DNA from: Microbacterium candidum
GTDB lineage: Bacteria > Actinomycetota > Actinomycetes > Actinomycetales > Microbacteriaceae
DNA: 64,000 nucleotides
Direction of reading: 5' to 3'
NCBI RefSeq assembly: GCF_030315975.1
Contig: NZ_JASXSZ010000009.1
Coordinates: forward strand, 1-64,000
Shown here in pieces: positions 1 to 14,824 of the stretch. Both the position numbers and the translations under genes were made by a program. Below the pieces are notes generated by a model. The model was not told where the DNA came from and searched no databases. It was given only the letters and a program-made list of their open reading frames with translations. Every line of letters starts with the position of its first letter. Within the stretch, counting starts at the first letter, position 1.

Positions 1-229
1 GAGAAGTTGCCCCGAGAGAGGCGCCGGGAGGTGCTGATGCGGGTGCGTCCGATCCTTGAGAACTCAACAGCGTGCACTTGTCATATGCCAAATTATCCTC
101 GTCGGGTCTTTGACCTGGTGAGAATTCCTTTGGATCAATTTTGAATGTCAGCAATGATGTTCGTTTTTTGGTCATGATTGAACTCGCTGCGGATTGACCG
201 TTTTTCCCGGTTGTTCGTGGCAATCGTTT
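1..229 (+). promoter_or_regulatory. rrn operon leader region
   Basis: This is the non-coding leader of the rRNA operon. A conserved actinobacterial rrn leader element, TTGAGAACTCAACAGCGTG, lies at about 56-74. A related copy (TTTGAGAACT, then ACAG) recurs in the 16S-23S spacer at 2045, which suggests a role in processing or antitermination. TGTCAGCAATGATGTTC (146-162) is partly complementary to GGAACATATTGACA downstream of 16S (1825-1838) and would form the base of the 16S processing stem. The main promoters probably lie before the window start; none is clear here. Confidence 0.6.
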
Positions 230-5241
<5,012 letters not shown>

Positions 5242-5260
5242 CACCCCTTTTTGAGCTTTG

Positions 5261-5294
5261 CTCGCGTCCACTGAGTGGTTCTCGATGTACGAAC
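5261..5294 (+). repeat. 23S processing stem, right arm
   Basis: Reverse complement, with few mismatches, of 2037-2070. It lies between 23S and 5S and should pair around the 23S precursor for RNase III cleavage. Confidence 0.75.
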
Positions 5295-5354
5295 ACCGAG
5301 AACACAACAAAACACGAACTTTCACGTTGTGAACTTGTTTGAAACATCAATAGT

Positions 5355-5472
5355 GTTTCGGCGGCCATAGCGAGAGGGAAACGCCCGGTCCCATTCCGAA
5401 CCCGGAAGCTAAGCCTCTCAGCGCCGATGGTACTGCAGGGGCGACCCTGTGGGAGAGTAGGACACCGCCGGA
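5355..5472 (+). rRNA. 5S ribosomal RNA
   Basis: Complete 5S rRNA. It starts near GTTTCGGCGGCCATAGCG and ends near GGAGAGTAGGACACCGCCGG, which pairs with the 5' strand. The conserved loop sequence CCCATTCCGAACCCGG is present at about 5391. It closes the 16S-23S-5S operon and is followed directly by a strong terminator. Confidence 0.95.
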
Positions 5473-5484
5473 CTTCTTCAACGA

Positions 5485-5520
5485 AAGAGGCCACCCAACG
5501 CTGGGTGGCCTCTTCGTCGT
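5485..5520 (+). terminator. rrn operon intrinsic terminator
   Basis: Perfect stem of about 13 bp (AGAGGCCACCCA / TGGGTGGCCTCT) with tetraloop ACGC, followed by TCGTCGTT. It lies 13 bases after 5S and separates the rRNA operon from the tlyA operon. Confidence 0.88.
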
Positions 5521-5617
5521 TAACGCGATTTCCTCCACACCGCGTGTTCGCCGCCGGCGCCTCCACAGTGCGGCGTGCGCCGCCGAGCGGGCGGGTGCCC
5601 CTCGGTACGATGGGGGA

Positions 5618-5770
5618 ATGCCGGAAGAGCAGGACGACCTCGAGCTGATCAGCCGGCTGCGTGTCATCGAATCGCAGCCACTCGCCGAGCGGGCCTCCGC
5701 ATACGCGGCGCTCCACGAAGAGTTGGCGCACACGCTCGAGTCCGGTCCCGTGGACCCGCACGCCGCATGA
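5618..5770 (+). CDS. short conserved protein upstream of tlyA
   Basis: A 50-residue hydrophilic, mostly helical protein (starts MPEEQDDLELISRLRVIE, ends VDPHAA). Its stop overlaps the tlyA start in an ATGA arrangement, so the two are translationally coupled. A small gene at this position is also known in other actinobacteria (Rv1693 precedes tlyA in M. tuberculosis). Its function is unknown. There is no good Shine-Dalgarno. A TACGAT -10-like hexamer at 5606-5611 would start transcription near the ATG, so the mRNA may be leaderless. No domain is recognised. Confidence 0.7.
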   Translation: MPEEQDDLELISRLRVIESQPLAERASAYAALHEELAHTLESGPVDPHAA

Positions 5771-6564
5771 CCGAGCGACTCGATGCCGCCCTCGCCGCCC
5801 GTGGTCTCGCACGTTCCCGCACCCACGCGGCGACGTTGATCGCGGACGGCCTCGTGACCGTGGACGGTCGTCCCGTGGTCAAGTCGTCGCATCGTGTGGC
5901 TGACGAGGCCGTCATCGAGGTGGCGGCATCCGATCACTATGTGAGCAGGGCGGCGCACAAGCTCATCGCCGCGCTCGACGCGTTCGGCGTGAGCGTCGCG
6001 GGCCGCGTCGCGCTCGACATGGGTGCGTCCACCGGCGGATTCACCCAGGTGCTGCGCGAGCGCGGTGCCGATCCCGTGATCGCCGTGGACGTGGGGCACG
6101 GGCAGCTCGCCGCATCCATCGCCCTCGATAAGGGCGTCAGGAGCATCGAGGGGTTCAACGTCCGAGACATGACGCGCGCGTCGCTGGCCGCAGCGAGCGG
6201 GGTCGCAGAGCCGCCGAGCCTCGTGACCGGTGACCTCTCCTTCATCTCGCTCGGCCACGTCCTTCCCTCCGCCCGCGCGACTGCGACGGACGACGCGGAC
6301 TTCGTGCTGCTCGTGAAGCCCCAGTTCGAGGCCGGCCGGACGGCGGTGAAGGGCGGCCTGGTCACGGATGCCGCCACCCGGTCGGACGCCGTCATGGGCG
6401 TCCTGTGGTCGGCATGGGACATCGGTCTCGGGACACGCGGCGTCGTCGCGTCGCCCATCGCCGGGACGCACGGCAACCGTGAGTACGTCGCCTACCTCAA
6501 GGCCGGCCCGGGCGGCAATCCGACAGAATGGTCGGGCATCGTGAACGAGCTGACGGGAGCGTGA
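5767..6564 (+). CDS. tlyA: TlyA family 16S/23S rRNA 2'-O-methyltransferase (hemolysin A)
   Basis: A 265-residue SAM-dependent methyltransferase that 2'-O-methylates cytidines of 16S and 23S rRNA in the family; in mycobacteria this sensitises ribosomes to capreomycin. An N-terminal S4 RNA-binding domain (about 1-60) precedes a Rossmann methyltransferase fold with SAM motif LDMGASTGGFTQ (83-94). The K-D-K-E catalytic tetrad is intact: K65, D156, K184, E239. The ATG at 5767 is chosen because it starts exactly at the S4 domain and overlaps the preceding stop by four bases. It is the second gene of the core operon that continues into nadK, with which it overlaps as TGATG. Confidence 0.95.
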   Translation: MTERLDAALAARGLARSRTHAATLIADGLVTVDGRPVVKSSHRVADEAVIEVAASDHYVSRAAHKLIAALDAFGVSVAGRVALDMGASTGGFTQVLRERGADPVIAVDVGHGQLAASIALDKGVRSIEGFNVRDMTRASLAAASGVAEPPSLVTGDLSFISLGHVLPSARATATDDADFVLLVKPQFEAGRTAVKGGLVTDAATRSDAVMGVLWSAWDIGLGTRGVVASPIAGTHGNREYVAYLKAGPGGNPTEWSGIVNELTGA

Positions 6565-7523
6565 TGGAGCCGGAGTCCAGGAGCATCCTCGTCGTCACGC
6601 ACGCGCTGCGCGACGACACGCGCGAGGCGGCCGAACGCGTGATCGATGCGCTCGAGTCCGCCGGTGCACGGCCGGTCGTCGCCGCGGAGGACAGAGAGCT
6701 GCTCGCGGAGGCGCGTCCCGAGCTGTCGCGCCTCGCCGCGATCGGCATCGACGTCGCGGTCGACGAGATCGAGCTCGCGATCGTCCTCGGCGGCGACGGC
6801 ACGATCCTGCGCGCGGCCGAACTCGTCCGCGGCGGCACGGCGCCGGTGCTCGGCGTCAACATGGGCCACGTCGGCTTCCTCGCCGAGATCGAGCGCGACG
6901 ACCTCGACGACGCCGTTCGTCGCGTGATCGCTCGCGACTACCGCGTCGAGGAGCGCCTCGCTCTGTCCGTCCGCGTGAAGGACGTCTCGGGCGAGGTCAT
7001 CTACGAGACGTGGGCGCTCAACGAAGCCACCGTCGAGAAGGCGAGCCGCGAACGCATGCTCGAGGTCGTCATGGAGATCGACGGCCTTCCGTTGTCGAGC
7101 TTCGGCTGCGACGGCGTCGTCGTCTCCACGCCGACCGGCTCGACGGCCTACAACTTCTCGGCGGGCGGGCCCATCATCTGGCCGACCGTGGAGGCGATCG
7201 CGATCGTGCCGCTCTCGGCGCACGCGCTGTTCGCCGAACCGCTCGTGGTCGGGCCCGAGGCGTCTGTGGCCATCGAGGTGCTCGAACGCACGAACGGCGT
7301 CGGCATCCTGTGGTGCGACGGTCGGCGCTCCCACGATCTGCCACCCGGCGCGCGTGTCGTCGTGCGTCGTTCCGAGCGGCCCGTGCGTCTGGCGCGGCTG
7401 CACCCGGTCGCGTTCACCGATCGCCTCGTGCGCAAGTTCCGACTCCCGGTGGACGGATGGCGCGGGCCGGCGACGGCCGCGCACACCGTCATCCGCAGCG
7501 CGGCCGAAGGAGAGCGCTCGTGA
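6564..7523 (+). CDS. nadK: NAD kinase
   Basis: A 319-residue ATP/polyphosphate-NAD kinase that makes NADP from NAD in the cytosol. Diagnostic motifs are LGGDGT (75-80), with the catalytic aspartate, N153-E154 in ALNEATVEK, and STPTGSTAYN (188-197) for NAD binding. The ATG at 6564 overlaps the tlyA stop by one base, and an in-frame GTG one codon upstream is possible. The stop overlaps the recN GTG by four bases. The tlyA-nadK-recN order is conserved in actinobacteria. Confidence 0.96.
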   Translation: MEPESRSILVVTHALRDDTREAAERVIDALESAGARPVVAAEDRELLAEARPELSRLAAIGIDVAVDEIELAIVLGGDGTILRAAELVRGGTAPVLGVNMGHVGFLAEIERDDLDDAVRRVIARDYRVEERLALSVRVKDVSGEVIYETWALNEATVEKASRERMLEVVMEIDGLPLSSFGCDGVVVSTPTGSTAYNFSAGGPIIWPTVEAIAIVPLSAHALFAEPLVVGPEASVAIEVLERTNGVGILWCDGRRSHDLPPGARVVVRRSERPVRLARLHPVAFTDRLVRKFRLPVDGWRGPATAAHTVIRSAAEGERS

Positions 7524-9214
7524 TCGAGGAGATGCGTCTGCGCGACCTCGGCGTCATCGCCGAGGCGACCCTGCCGATGGGGCCGGGGTTCACGGCGATC
7601 ACCGGTGAGACGGGCGCCGGCAAGACGATGGTCGTGACGGGTCTGGGACTGCTCCTGGGCCAGCGCGCGGACTCGGGAGCGGTGCGCTCCGGAGCGGCAC
7701 AGGCTTCCGTCGACGGCGTGTGGATCGTTCCCGACGAGGGCGCGGTCGTCGACCGGGTGCGGGAGGCGGGCGGCGACGTCGAGCCGATCGGAGACGGCCG
7801 TGCCGAGCTGTATGTCGGACGCACGATCTCGAGCGAAGGACGCAGTCGCGCCTCGGTCGGTGGACGTTCCGCGCCCGCCGGAGTGCTCGGGGATCTCGCC
7901 GACGAGCTCGTCGTGGTCCACGGGCAGTCCGACCAGCTGCGCCTGAAGTCCGCGGCGGCCCAGCGGGACGCGCTCGATCGCTTCGGCGGCGACGCGGTCC
8001 AGGCCGCGCTCGAGGCGTATCGCGGCGACTACGAGACGTTCCGCGCGGTCGATCGAGAACTGACGACGCTCGTGGAGGATCGGGACGCCCGCACCCGCGA
8101 GGCCGCGGATCTGCGTGCGGCGCTCGCCGACATCGAACAGGTCGACCCGCAGCCGGGGGAGGACACCGAGCTCACGGTGCGCGCGGAGCGGCTCGCGAAT
8201 GCGGAGGAGCTCCGCCTGGCGGCAGCCACCGCGCACGAGGCGCTGTCGGGCGAGGAGGGGGAGACCCCGGATGTCGCCGCACTCCTGCAGGAGGCGCGTC
8301 GGGCCCTCGACCGTGCCGATGACCCCGCGCTCCAGGATCTGTCCGAGCAGATCGCCGATCTCGCTTATCGGGCGGCGGATGTCGCAGCGACGCTGTCGCG
8401 CTACCTCGCCGACCTCGACGAGTCCGGTCCGCACGAGCTCGCCGCCGTCGAAGAGCGGCGAGCCGCCCTGGCGACTCTCGTCCGCGCGCACGGGTCGCTG
8501 GATGCGGCGATCGCGCTGCTCGCGTCCGGCAGCGCCCGACTGGCCGAGCTCGATGACGACGGGGACCGCATCGAGCGGCTGACCGCGCAGCGCGATGCCG
8601 CAGCGTCCCGACTCGACGACACCGCCGCGCGGCTGACCGCCGCCCGCACCGACGCCGCCGTGCGACTCGGCGCCGCGGTCACGAACGAACTCACGGCCCT
8701 CGCGATGCCGGACGCTCGCGTCGTCGTCAGCGTCGAACCGGGCACGCCGTCGGCGAGCGGCCGGGACGACGTCTCCATCCTGCTCTCGCCCCATCCCGGC
8801 GCGGACCCGCGTCCCGTCTCACGCGGGGCTTCAGGGGGCGAGCTCAGCCGCGTGATGCTCGCGATCGAGGTGGTCATCGCCGCGGTGGATCCCGTGCCGA
8901 CGTTCGTCTTCGACGAGGTCGATGCCGGCATCGGCGGAGCGGCCGCGATCGAGGTCGGCCGGCGCCTCGCGCGCCTCGCGCAGACGTCGCAGGTCATCGC
9001 CGTCACGCACCTCGCGCAGGTGGCGGCGTTCGCCGACAACCATCTGTCCGTCGTCAAGGCCAACGACGGCTCGGTCACCGCATCCAGCGTCCGGCGCCTG
9101 GCCGGAACCGATCGCGACGCGGAGATGGCGCGACTGCTCTCCGGGCTCGCCGACTCCGAGACCGCCCTGCAACACGCTCGCGAGCTCATCGAGCTCGCAT
9201 CCGGATCCGACTGA
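7520..9214 (+). CDS. recN: DNA repair protein RecN
   Basis: A 564-residue SMC-like ATPase that acts early in double-strand break repair. Walker A is GETGAGKT (29-36). A coiled-coil middle part rich in Ala, Glu and Arg spans about 150-350. The ABC signature SGGELSR is at 438-444 and Walker B FVFDE at 462-466. The length fits the family. GTG start with Shine-Dalgarno GAAGGAG, in a GTGA overlap with nadK. In other bacteria recN is SOS-induced; I see no separate LexA box here, so expression probably follows the operon. Confidence 0.96.
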   Translation: MIEEMRLRDLGVIAEATLPMGPGFTAITGETGAGKTMVVTGLGLLLGQRADSGAVRSGAAQASVDGVWIVPDEGAVVDRVREAGGDVEPIGDGRAELYVGRTISSEGRSRASVGGRSAPAGVLGDLADELVVVHGQSDQLRLKSAAAQRDALDRFGGDAVQAALEAYRGDYETFRAVDRELTTLVEDRDARTREAADLRAALADIEQVDPQPGEDTELTVRAERLANAEELRLAAATAHEALSGEEGETPDVAALLQEARRALDRADDPALQDLSEQIADLAYRAADVAATLSRYLADLDESGPHELAAVEERRAALATLVRAHGSLDAAIALLASGSARLAELDDDGDRIERLTAQRDAAASRLDDTAARLTAARTDAAVRLGAAVTNELTALAMPDARVVVSVEPGTPSASGRDDVSILLSPHPGADPRPVSRGASGGELSRVMLAIEVVIAAVDPVPTFVFDEVDAGIGGAAAIEVGRRLARLAQTSQVIAVTHLAQVAAFADNHLSVVKANDGSVTASSVRRLAGTDRDAEMARLLSGLADSETALQHARELIELASGSD

Positions 9215-9228
9215 TAGGATGAAAGCCC

Positions 9229-10919
<1,691 letters not shown>

Positions 10920-10923
<4 letters not shown>

Positions 10924-11507
10924 TGGATGACGCGGCCGCGACGCTGAGCGATGAGCCGGCCGATGCGGTCGTCACCGACAGCGAGCTCGTGTACACGGGC
11001 CGCGTCTGGGACGTCCGCAGCGATACGGTGCTGTACCGCGACGAGGAGATCGTCCGGCAGTACGTCGATCACCCCGGCGCGGCCGCCGTCGTCGCTCTCG
11101 ACGATCGGGGCCGGGTGCTGCTCATCCAGCAGTACCGGCACCCGATCCGGATGCGCGATTGGGAGATCCCTGCGGGCCTGCTCGACGTCCCGGGGGAGGA
11201 CCCCGTCGAGGCCGCGCGGCGCGAGCTCGCCGAAGAGGCGGACCTCGACGCCGCGTCGATCGACCCCTTGGTGAGCGTCTTCACAACGCCCGGTGGAAAC
11301 GACGAGATCGTGCACGTGTTCCTCGCACGCGGTCTGTCTCCGCGGACGACCGCGCACGAGCGCGAGGCCGAGGAGGCCGACATCCGCCTGGAGTGGGTGG
11401 CGCTCGAGGATGCGGTGGCCGCGGTGATGGCGGGGCGGATGCGCAACGGCATTCTTGCCACCGGTGTCCTCGCCGCGGCCGAACGGCTCCGATCCTCGCG
11501 GGACTGA
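10920..11507 (+). CDS. Nudix hydrolase, ADP-ribose pyrophosphatase type
   Basis: A 195-residue Nudix protein with the box G87-LLDVPGEDPVEAARRELAEEAD (to about 109), including the REL-x-EE metal site. The upstream RVWDVRSDTV strand and the IQQYRHP segment are typical of the NudF/ADP-ribose pyrophosphatase group, which hydrolyses ADP-ribose to AMP and ribose 5-phosphate. The start overlaps the pyrG stop (ATGATG), and the second ATG is equally possible. The same order, pyrG-nudix-xerD, is found in M. tuberculosis (Rv1699-1701). Confidence 0.9.
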
Positions 11508-11519
11508 CAGACTCGAGGC

Positions 11520-12443
11520 ATGGAGCCCGCTCGCGCCGTCGACGCCTACCTGCGGCATGTCGCGATCGAGCGCGGGCTGTCCGACCACACGGTCGCCGCG
11601 TACCGGCGCGATCTCGCAGGCTACGCGCAGTGGCTGATCGACCACGGCGTCACCGACACCCACGACGTGTCGCCGGCGCTCGTGGCGCAGTTCGCCGCGG
11701 AGCGCGCGTCCGCCGAGCCGCGACCCGCGGCATCCAGTCTCGCCCGCCTGCAGTCCTCGGTGCGCGGGCTGCACCGCTTTCTCGCCCGGGAGGGGATCGC
11801 GGACGCCGATCCCACGGGCCGTCTCGTGCCGCCGAAGCTGCCGCGCCGGCTGCCGAAGGCGCTCACGATCGACCAGGTCGAGCAGCTGCTCGACGCATCC
11901 GGTCCGGCCCCGGGCACGGATCTCCCCGCGGAGCCTGCCGAGCTGCGCGACCGCGCGCTCCTCGAGCTCCTGTACGCGACCGGCGCGCGCGTGTCGGAGG
12001 CGGTGCGACTGGATGTCGACGACCTCGCGCATGGGGACGTCCTGCGCCTGTTCGGCAAGGGGGCGAAGGAGAGGATCGTGCCGGTGGGCTCGTACGCCCG
12101 CGCCGCCGTCGATGCGTATCTGACGCGCGCGCGGCCGGAGTTCGCCCGGCGGGGATCCGCGACGCCGCGGCTGTTCCTCGGCGCCCGCGGAGCGCCGCTC
12201 TCCCGGCAGAGCGCCTGGCTCGTCATCCAGCACGCGGCCGAGCGCGCCCAGCTGACCGCGCACGTATCGCCGCACACGCTGCGGCACTCCTTCGCGACGC
12301 ACCTCCTGCAGGGCGGAGCGGACGTGCGGGTCGTGCAGGAGCTGCTGGGGCATGCATCCGTCGCCACGACCCAGATCTACACGCACGTGAGCGTGGACGC
12401 CCTCCGTGACGTCTACGCGACGTCGCATCCGCGTGCACGATGA
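11520..12443 (+). CDS. xerD: Tyrosine recombinase XerD
   Basis: A 307-residue site-specific recombinase that with XerC resolves chromosome dimers at dif. The N-terminal SAM-like core-binding domain spans about 1-100 and the catalytic domain about 110-300. The active-site set is complete: R157 (GARVSEA), K180 (FGKGAKER), H252 and R255 (HTLRHSF), H278 (LLGHASV) and nucleophile Y287 (TQIYTHV). It starts 12 bases after the nudix gene, with GAGG close to the ATG. It ends the first core block; the amine cassette follows. Confidence 0.96.
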   Translation: MEPARAVDAYLRHVAIERGLSDHTVAAYRRDLAGYAQWLIDHGVTDTHDVSPALVAQFAAERASAEPRPAASSLARLQSSVRGLHRFLAREGIADADPTGRLVPPKLPRRLPKALTIDQVEQLLDASGPAPGTDLPAEPAELRDRALLELLYATGARVSEAVRLDVDDLAHGDVLRLFGKGAKERIVPVGSYARAAVDAYLTRARPEFARRGSATPRLFLGARGAPLSRQSAWLVIQHAAERAQLTAHVSPHTLRHSFATHLLQGGADVRVVQELLGHASVATTQIYTHVSVDALRDVYATSHPRAR

Positions 12444-12456
12444 CCTGATGGCATAC

Positions 12457-12503
12457 GGTCTGAAGTCAGACCATTGACACGGGTCGAGCGCAGGGAGCAG
12501 AAT
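12457..12503 (+). promoter_or_regulatory. Promoter with GntR-type operator for the amine cassette
   Basis: Inverted repeat GGTCTGA-AG-TCAGACC (12457-12472) lies directly upstream of a consensus -35 TTGACA (12474-12479). A -10-like CAGAAT follows at 12498-12503 (18-base spacing). GGTC/GACC dyads are typical of FadR/FCD-type GntR operators, and such a regulator is encoded as the second gene of this cassette. The overlap implies repression released by the amine or a metabolite of it. The operator identity is inference. Confidence 0.65.
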
Positions 12504-12544
12504 CAGCCAACTGCCCCTTCGACCCGAAAGCCAGGCATTGACCC

Positions 12545-14086
12545 ATGAGTGATACGACAAAGGCGCCGGACTCAGAACTCGACGACGACGCAGCGGAGCT
12601 GGCGAAGCTCGGCTACAAGCAGGAACTGCACCGAGGGATGTCGGGGTTCTCCAACTTCGCCGTCTCGTTCTCGATCATCTCCATCCTCGCGGGGTGCATC
12701 ACCTCGTATGCGATCGCCCTGAACTCCGGCGGTCCCTCGGCGATCAACATCGGCTGGCCGCTCGTGGGCGTCTTCGTCCTCATGGTCGCGCTCGCCATGG
12801 CCGAGGTCTGCTCGAAGTACCCGACGGCGGGCGGCCTGTACTTCTGGGCCGGGCGCCTCGCCAAGAACAAGAAGCGCCAGTGGGCGTGGACGGTCGGCTG
12901 GTTCAACTTCCTCGGCGAGGTCGCCGTCACGGCCGCCATCGACTTCGGCGCCGCGACCACGATGATGGCGTTCGCGAACCTCGTGTGGGGCGTCGACGTC
13001 ACGCCGTTCAACACCTTCGGCCTGTTCATCGTCCTGATCGTCATCCACGGCCTGCTGAACACCTTCGGCGTCAACCTCGTCGCCATCCTCTCGAACGTGT
13101 CGGCGTGGTGGCACATCGTGGGCGTCCTCGTCATCGTCGCCGCCCTGTGGATCATGCCGACGCACCACCAGTCCGTCGCCTGGACGTTCACCGGGTTCTA
13201 CAACGGCACCGGCTGGTCCTTCGCGCCGTACGTCTTCCTCATGGGTCTGCTCATGGCCCAGTACACGTACACCGGGTACGACGCATCTGCGCACGTCGCT
13301 GAGGAGACCAAGGGTGCGGCGACCGCGGCGCCGAAGGGCATCGTGATGAGCGTCCTCATCTCGATCATCGGCGGATGGATCCTGCTCTACTCGATCACCG
13401 CGGCGATCCAGGACTCGACCGACAAGGGCATCGGAAAGCTGCTGACGTCGGCGACCGGGCTTCCGCCGGCGCAGATCTTCCTCGATTCGCTCAACAACCC
13501 GACGATGGCGAAGTTCCTGCTGTTCATCGTGTGCGGTGCGCAGTTCTTCTGCGGGATGGCGTCCGTCACCGCCAACTCGCGCATGAGCTACGCGTTCTCG
13601 CGCGACAACGCGATCCCCGGCTCGCGCTTGTGGGCGAAGGTCAACCCGCGCACCGGCACGCCGACGAACTCCATCTGGCTGTGCGTCACGCTGTCGGTCA
13701 TCCTCACGATCCCGGCGATGTGGAACTTCACCGCGTATCTCGCCGTCACCTCGATCGCGGTCATCGGTCTGTACATCGCGTACGTGACGCCGGTGCTCCT
13801 GCGGCGCCTCGACAAGGGGTTCGTCCCGGGGCCCTGGAACCTCGGCCGGTGGAGCGGCATCGTCGGCTGGATCGCCGTCGTGTGGGTCGCGTTCATCATC
13901 ATCCTGTTCGTGCTGCCGCCGAGCTTCCCGATCACGGCGGACACCTTCAACTACGCGCCGATCGCGGTCGTGGTGGTGGCGCTCCTCGCGACCGTCCTAT
14001 GGTTCGCGAGCGGCAAGAAGCACTTCATGACGCGTGAGGAGGCGGAGCACCTCACGATCTCCGCGGACAAGCTGCTCGAGGAGTAG
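12545..14086 (+). CDS. APC-superfamily amino acid/amine permease
   Basis: A 513-residue integral membrane transporter with about 12 hydrophobic segments. The N-terminal signature ELHRGMSGFSNFAVSFSIIS is typical of the amino acid/choline/GABA (ACT) branch of the APC superfamily. It is the first gene after the GntR-type promoter and operator and is followed by its presumed regulator. Given the downstream gamma-glutamylation genes, the likely substrate is an amine such as ethanolamine or a polyamine, or GABA. That is inference from context. The charged C-terminus is cytosolic. Confidence 0.85.
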   Translation: MSDTTKAPDSELDDDAAELAKLGYKQELHRGMSGFSNFAVSFSIISILAGCITSYAIALNSGGPSAINIGWPLVGVFVLMVALAMAEVCSKYPTAGGLYFWAGRLAKNKKRQWAWTVGWFNFLGEVAVTAAIDFGAATTMMAFANLVWGVDVTPFNTFGLFIVLIVIHGLLNTFGVNLVAILSNVSAWWHIVGVLVIVAALWIMPTHHQSVAWTFTGFYNGTGWSFAPYVFLMGLLMAQYTYTGYDASAHVAEETKGAATAAPKGIVMSVLISIIGGWILLYSITAAIQDSTDKGIGKLLTSATGLPPAQIFLDSLNNPTMAKFLLFIVCGAQFFCGMASVTANSRMSYAFSRDNAIPGSRLWAKVNPRTGTPTNSIWLCVTLSVILTIPAMWNFTAYLAVTSIAVIGLYIAYVTPVLLRRLDKGFVPGPWNLGRWSGIVGWIAVVWVAFIIILFVLPPSFPITADTFNYAPIAVVVVALLATVLWFASGKKHFMTREEAEHLTISADKLLEE

Positions 14087-14098
14087 GGCGAGCGCACG

Positions 14099-14824
14099 AT
14101 GTCGACGATGGATTCCCCGCTGGTGGATGCCGTTCTCCACCCGGTCCGCGGGCACATGGCCTTCGAGTCCTGCGTGGAGCAGCTCGGATCGGCCATCCAG
14201 CTCGGGATCTTCCGGGCGGGGGACAAGCTTCCCGGCGAACGGGAGCTCGCGGAGCGTCTCAACGTCTCGCGGGCGACTCTCCGGGAGTCCATCAGCGCCC
14301 TCCGCGCCGCCGGGTTCGTCTCAACGACCCGGGGGCGCGGAGGGGGCACCGTCGTCCTCCCGCTCGTGCACGCATGGCCGGAGGATCAATCGGCGCCCGC
14401 CGACCGGCAGGCCGAGATCGACGACATCACCGTGTTCCGCGCCGTGATCGAGCCCGGGGCGGCCTACCTCGCCGCCCAGGCCCCGCTCACGGACGACCAG
14501 CGGGCGCTCCTGCAGGAGTGCCTGGACGACTTCGGGGATGCCGCGTCCCCGTCCGACTACCGGCAGGCGGACGCCCGTCTGCACCTCGCGATCGCCACGG
14601 TGTGCGGCTCGGACGAACTGTCCCAGGCCTGCAACACCGTGCAGATCAAGATCCACCAGTTCCTCGCCGAGATCCCGTTCCTGCAGAAGAACATCGAGGG
14701 GTCCGACGACCAGCACCGCACGATCGTCGAGGCGATCCTGGCGGGCGATGCCGCCCGCGCCCGGGACGTCATGCACGCGCACTGCGATGCGACCGCTGCC
14801 CTCCTGAAGGGGCTACTGACATGA
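14099..14824 (+). CDS. FCD-domain GntR-family transcriptional regulator
   Basis: A 241-residue regulator. The winged helix-turn-helix includes LPGERELAERLNVSRATLRE (about 44-63) and wing residues TTRGRGGGTV. The C-terminal all-helical FCD ligand-binding domain (about 105-235) has the usual metal-site pattern of D/H residues (DARLHLAIA, DQHRTIVEAI). It sits between the permease and the ligase gene and overlaps the ligase start by four bases (ATGA). It probably controls the whole cassette through the GGTCTGA-AG-TCAGACC site upstream of the permease. Confidence 0.93.
   Translation: MSTMDSPLVDAVLHPVRGHMAFESCVEQLGSAIQLGIFRAGDKLPGERELAERLNVSRATLRESISALRAAGFVSTTRGRGGGTVVLPLVHAWPEDQSAPADRQAEIDDITVFRAVIEPGAAYLAAQAPLTDDQRALLQECLDDFGDAASPSDYRQADARLHLAIATVCGSDELSQACNTVQIKIHQFLAEIPFLQKNIEGSDDQHRTIVEAILAGDAARARDVMHAHCDATAALLKGLLT

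Noticed and set aside
5347..6471. Long minus-strand frame of 374 codons over 5S, tlyA and spacer
   Set aside because: It is antisense to tlyA and crosses the 5S gene and its terminator. GC-rich genes routinely leave open antisense frames.
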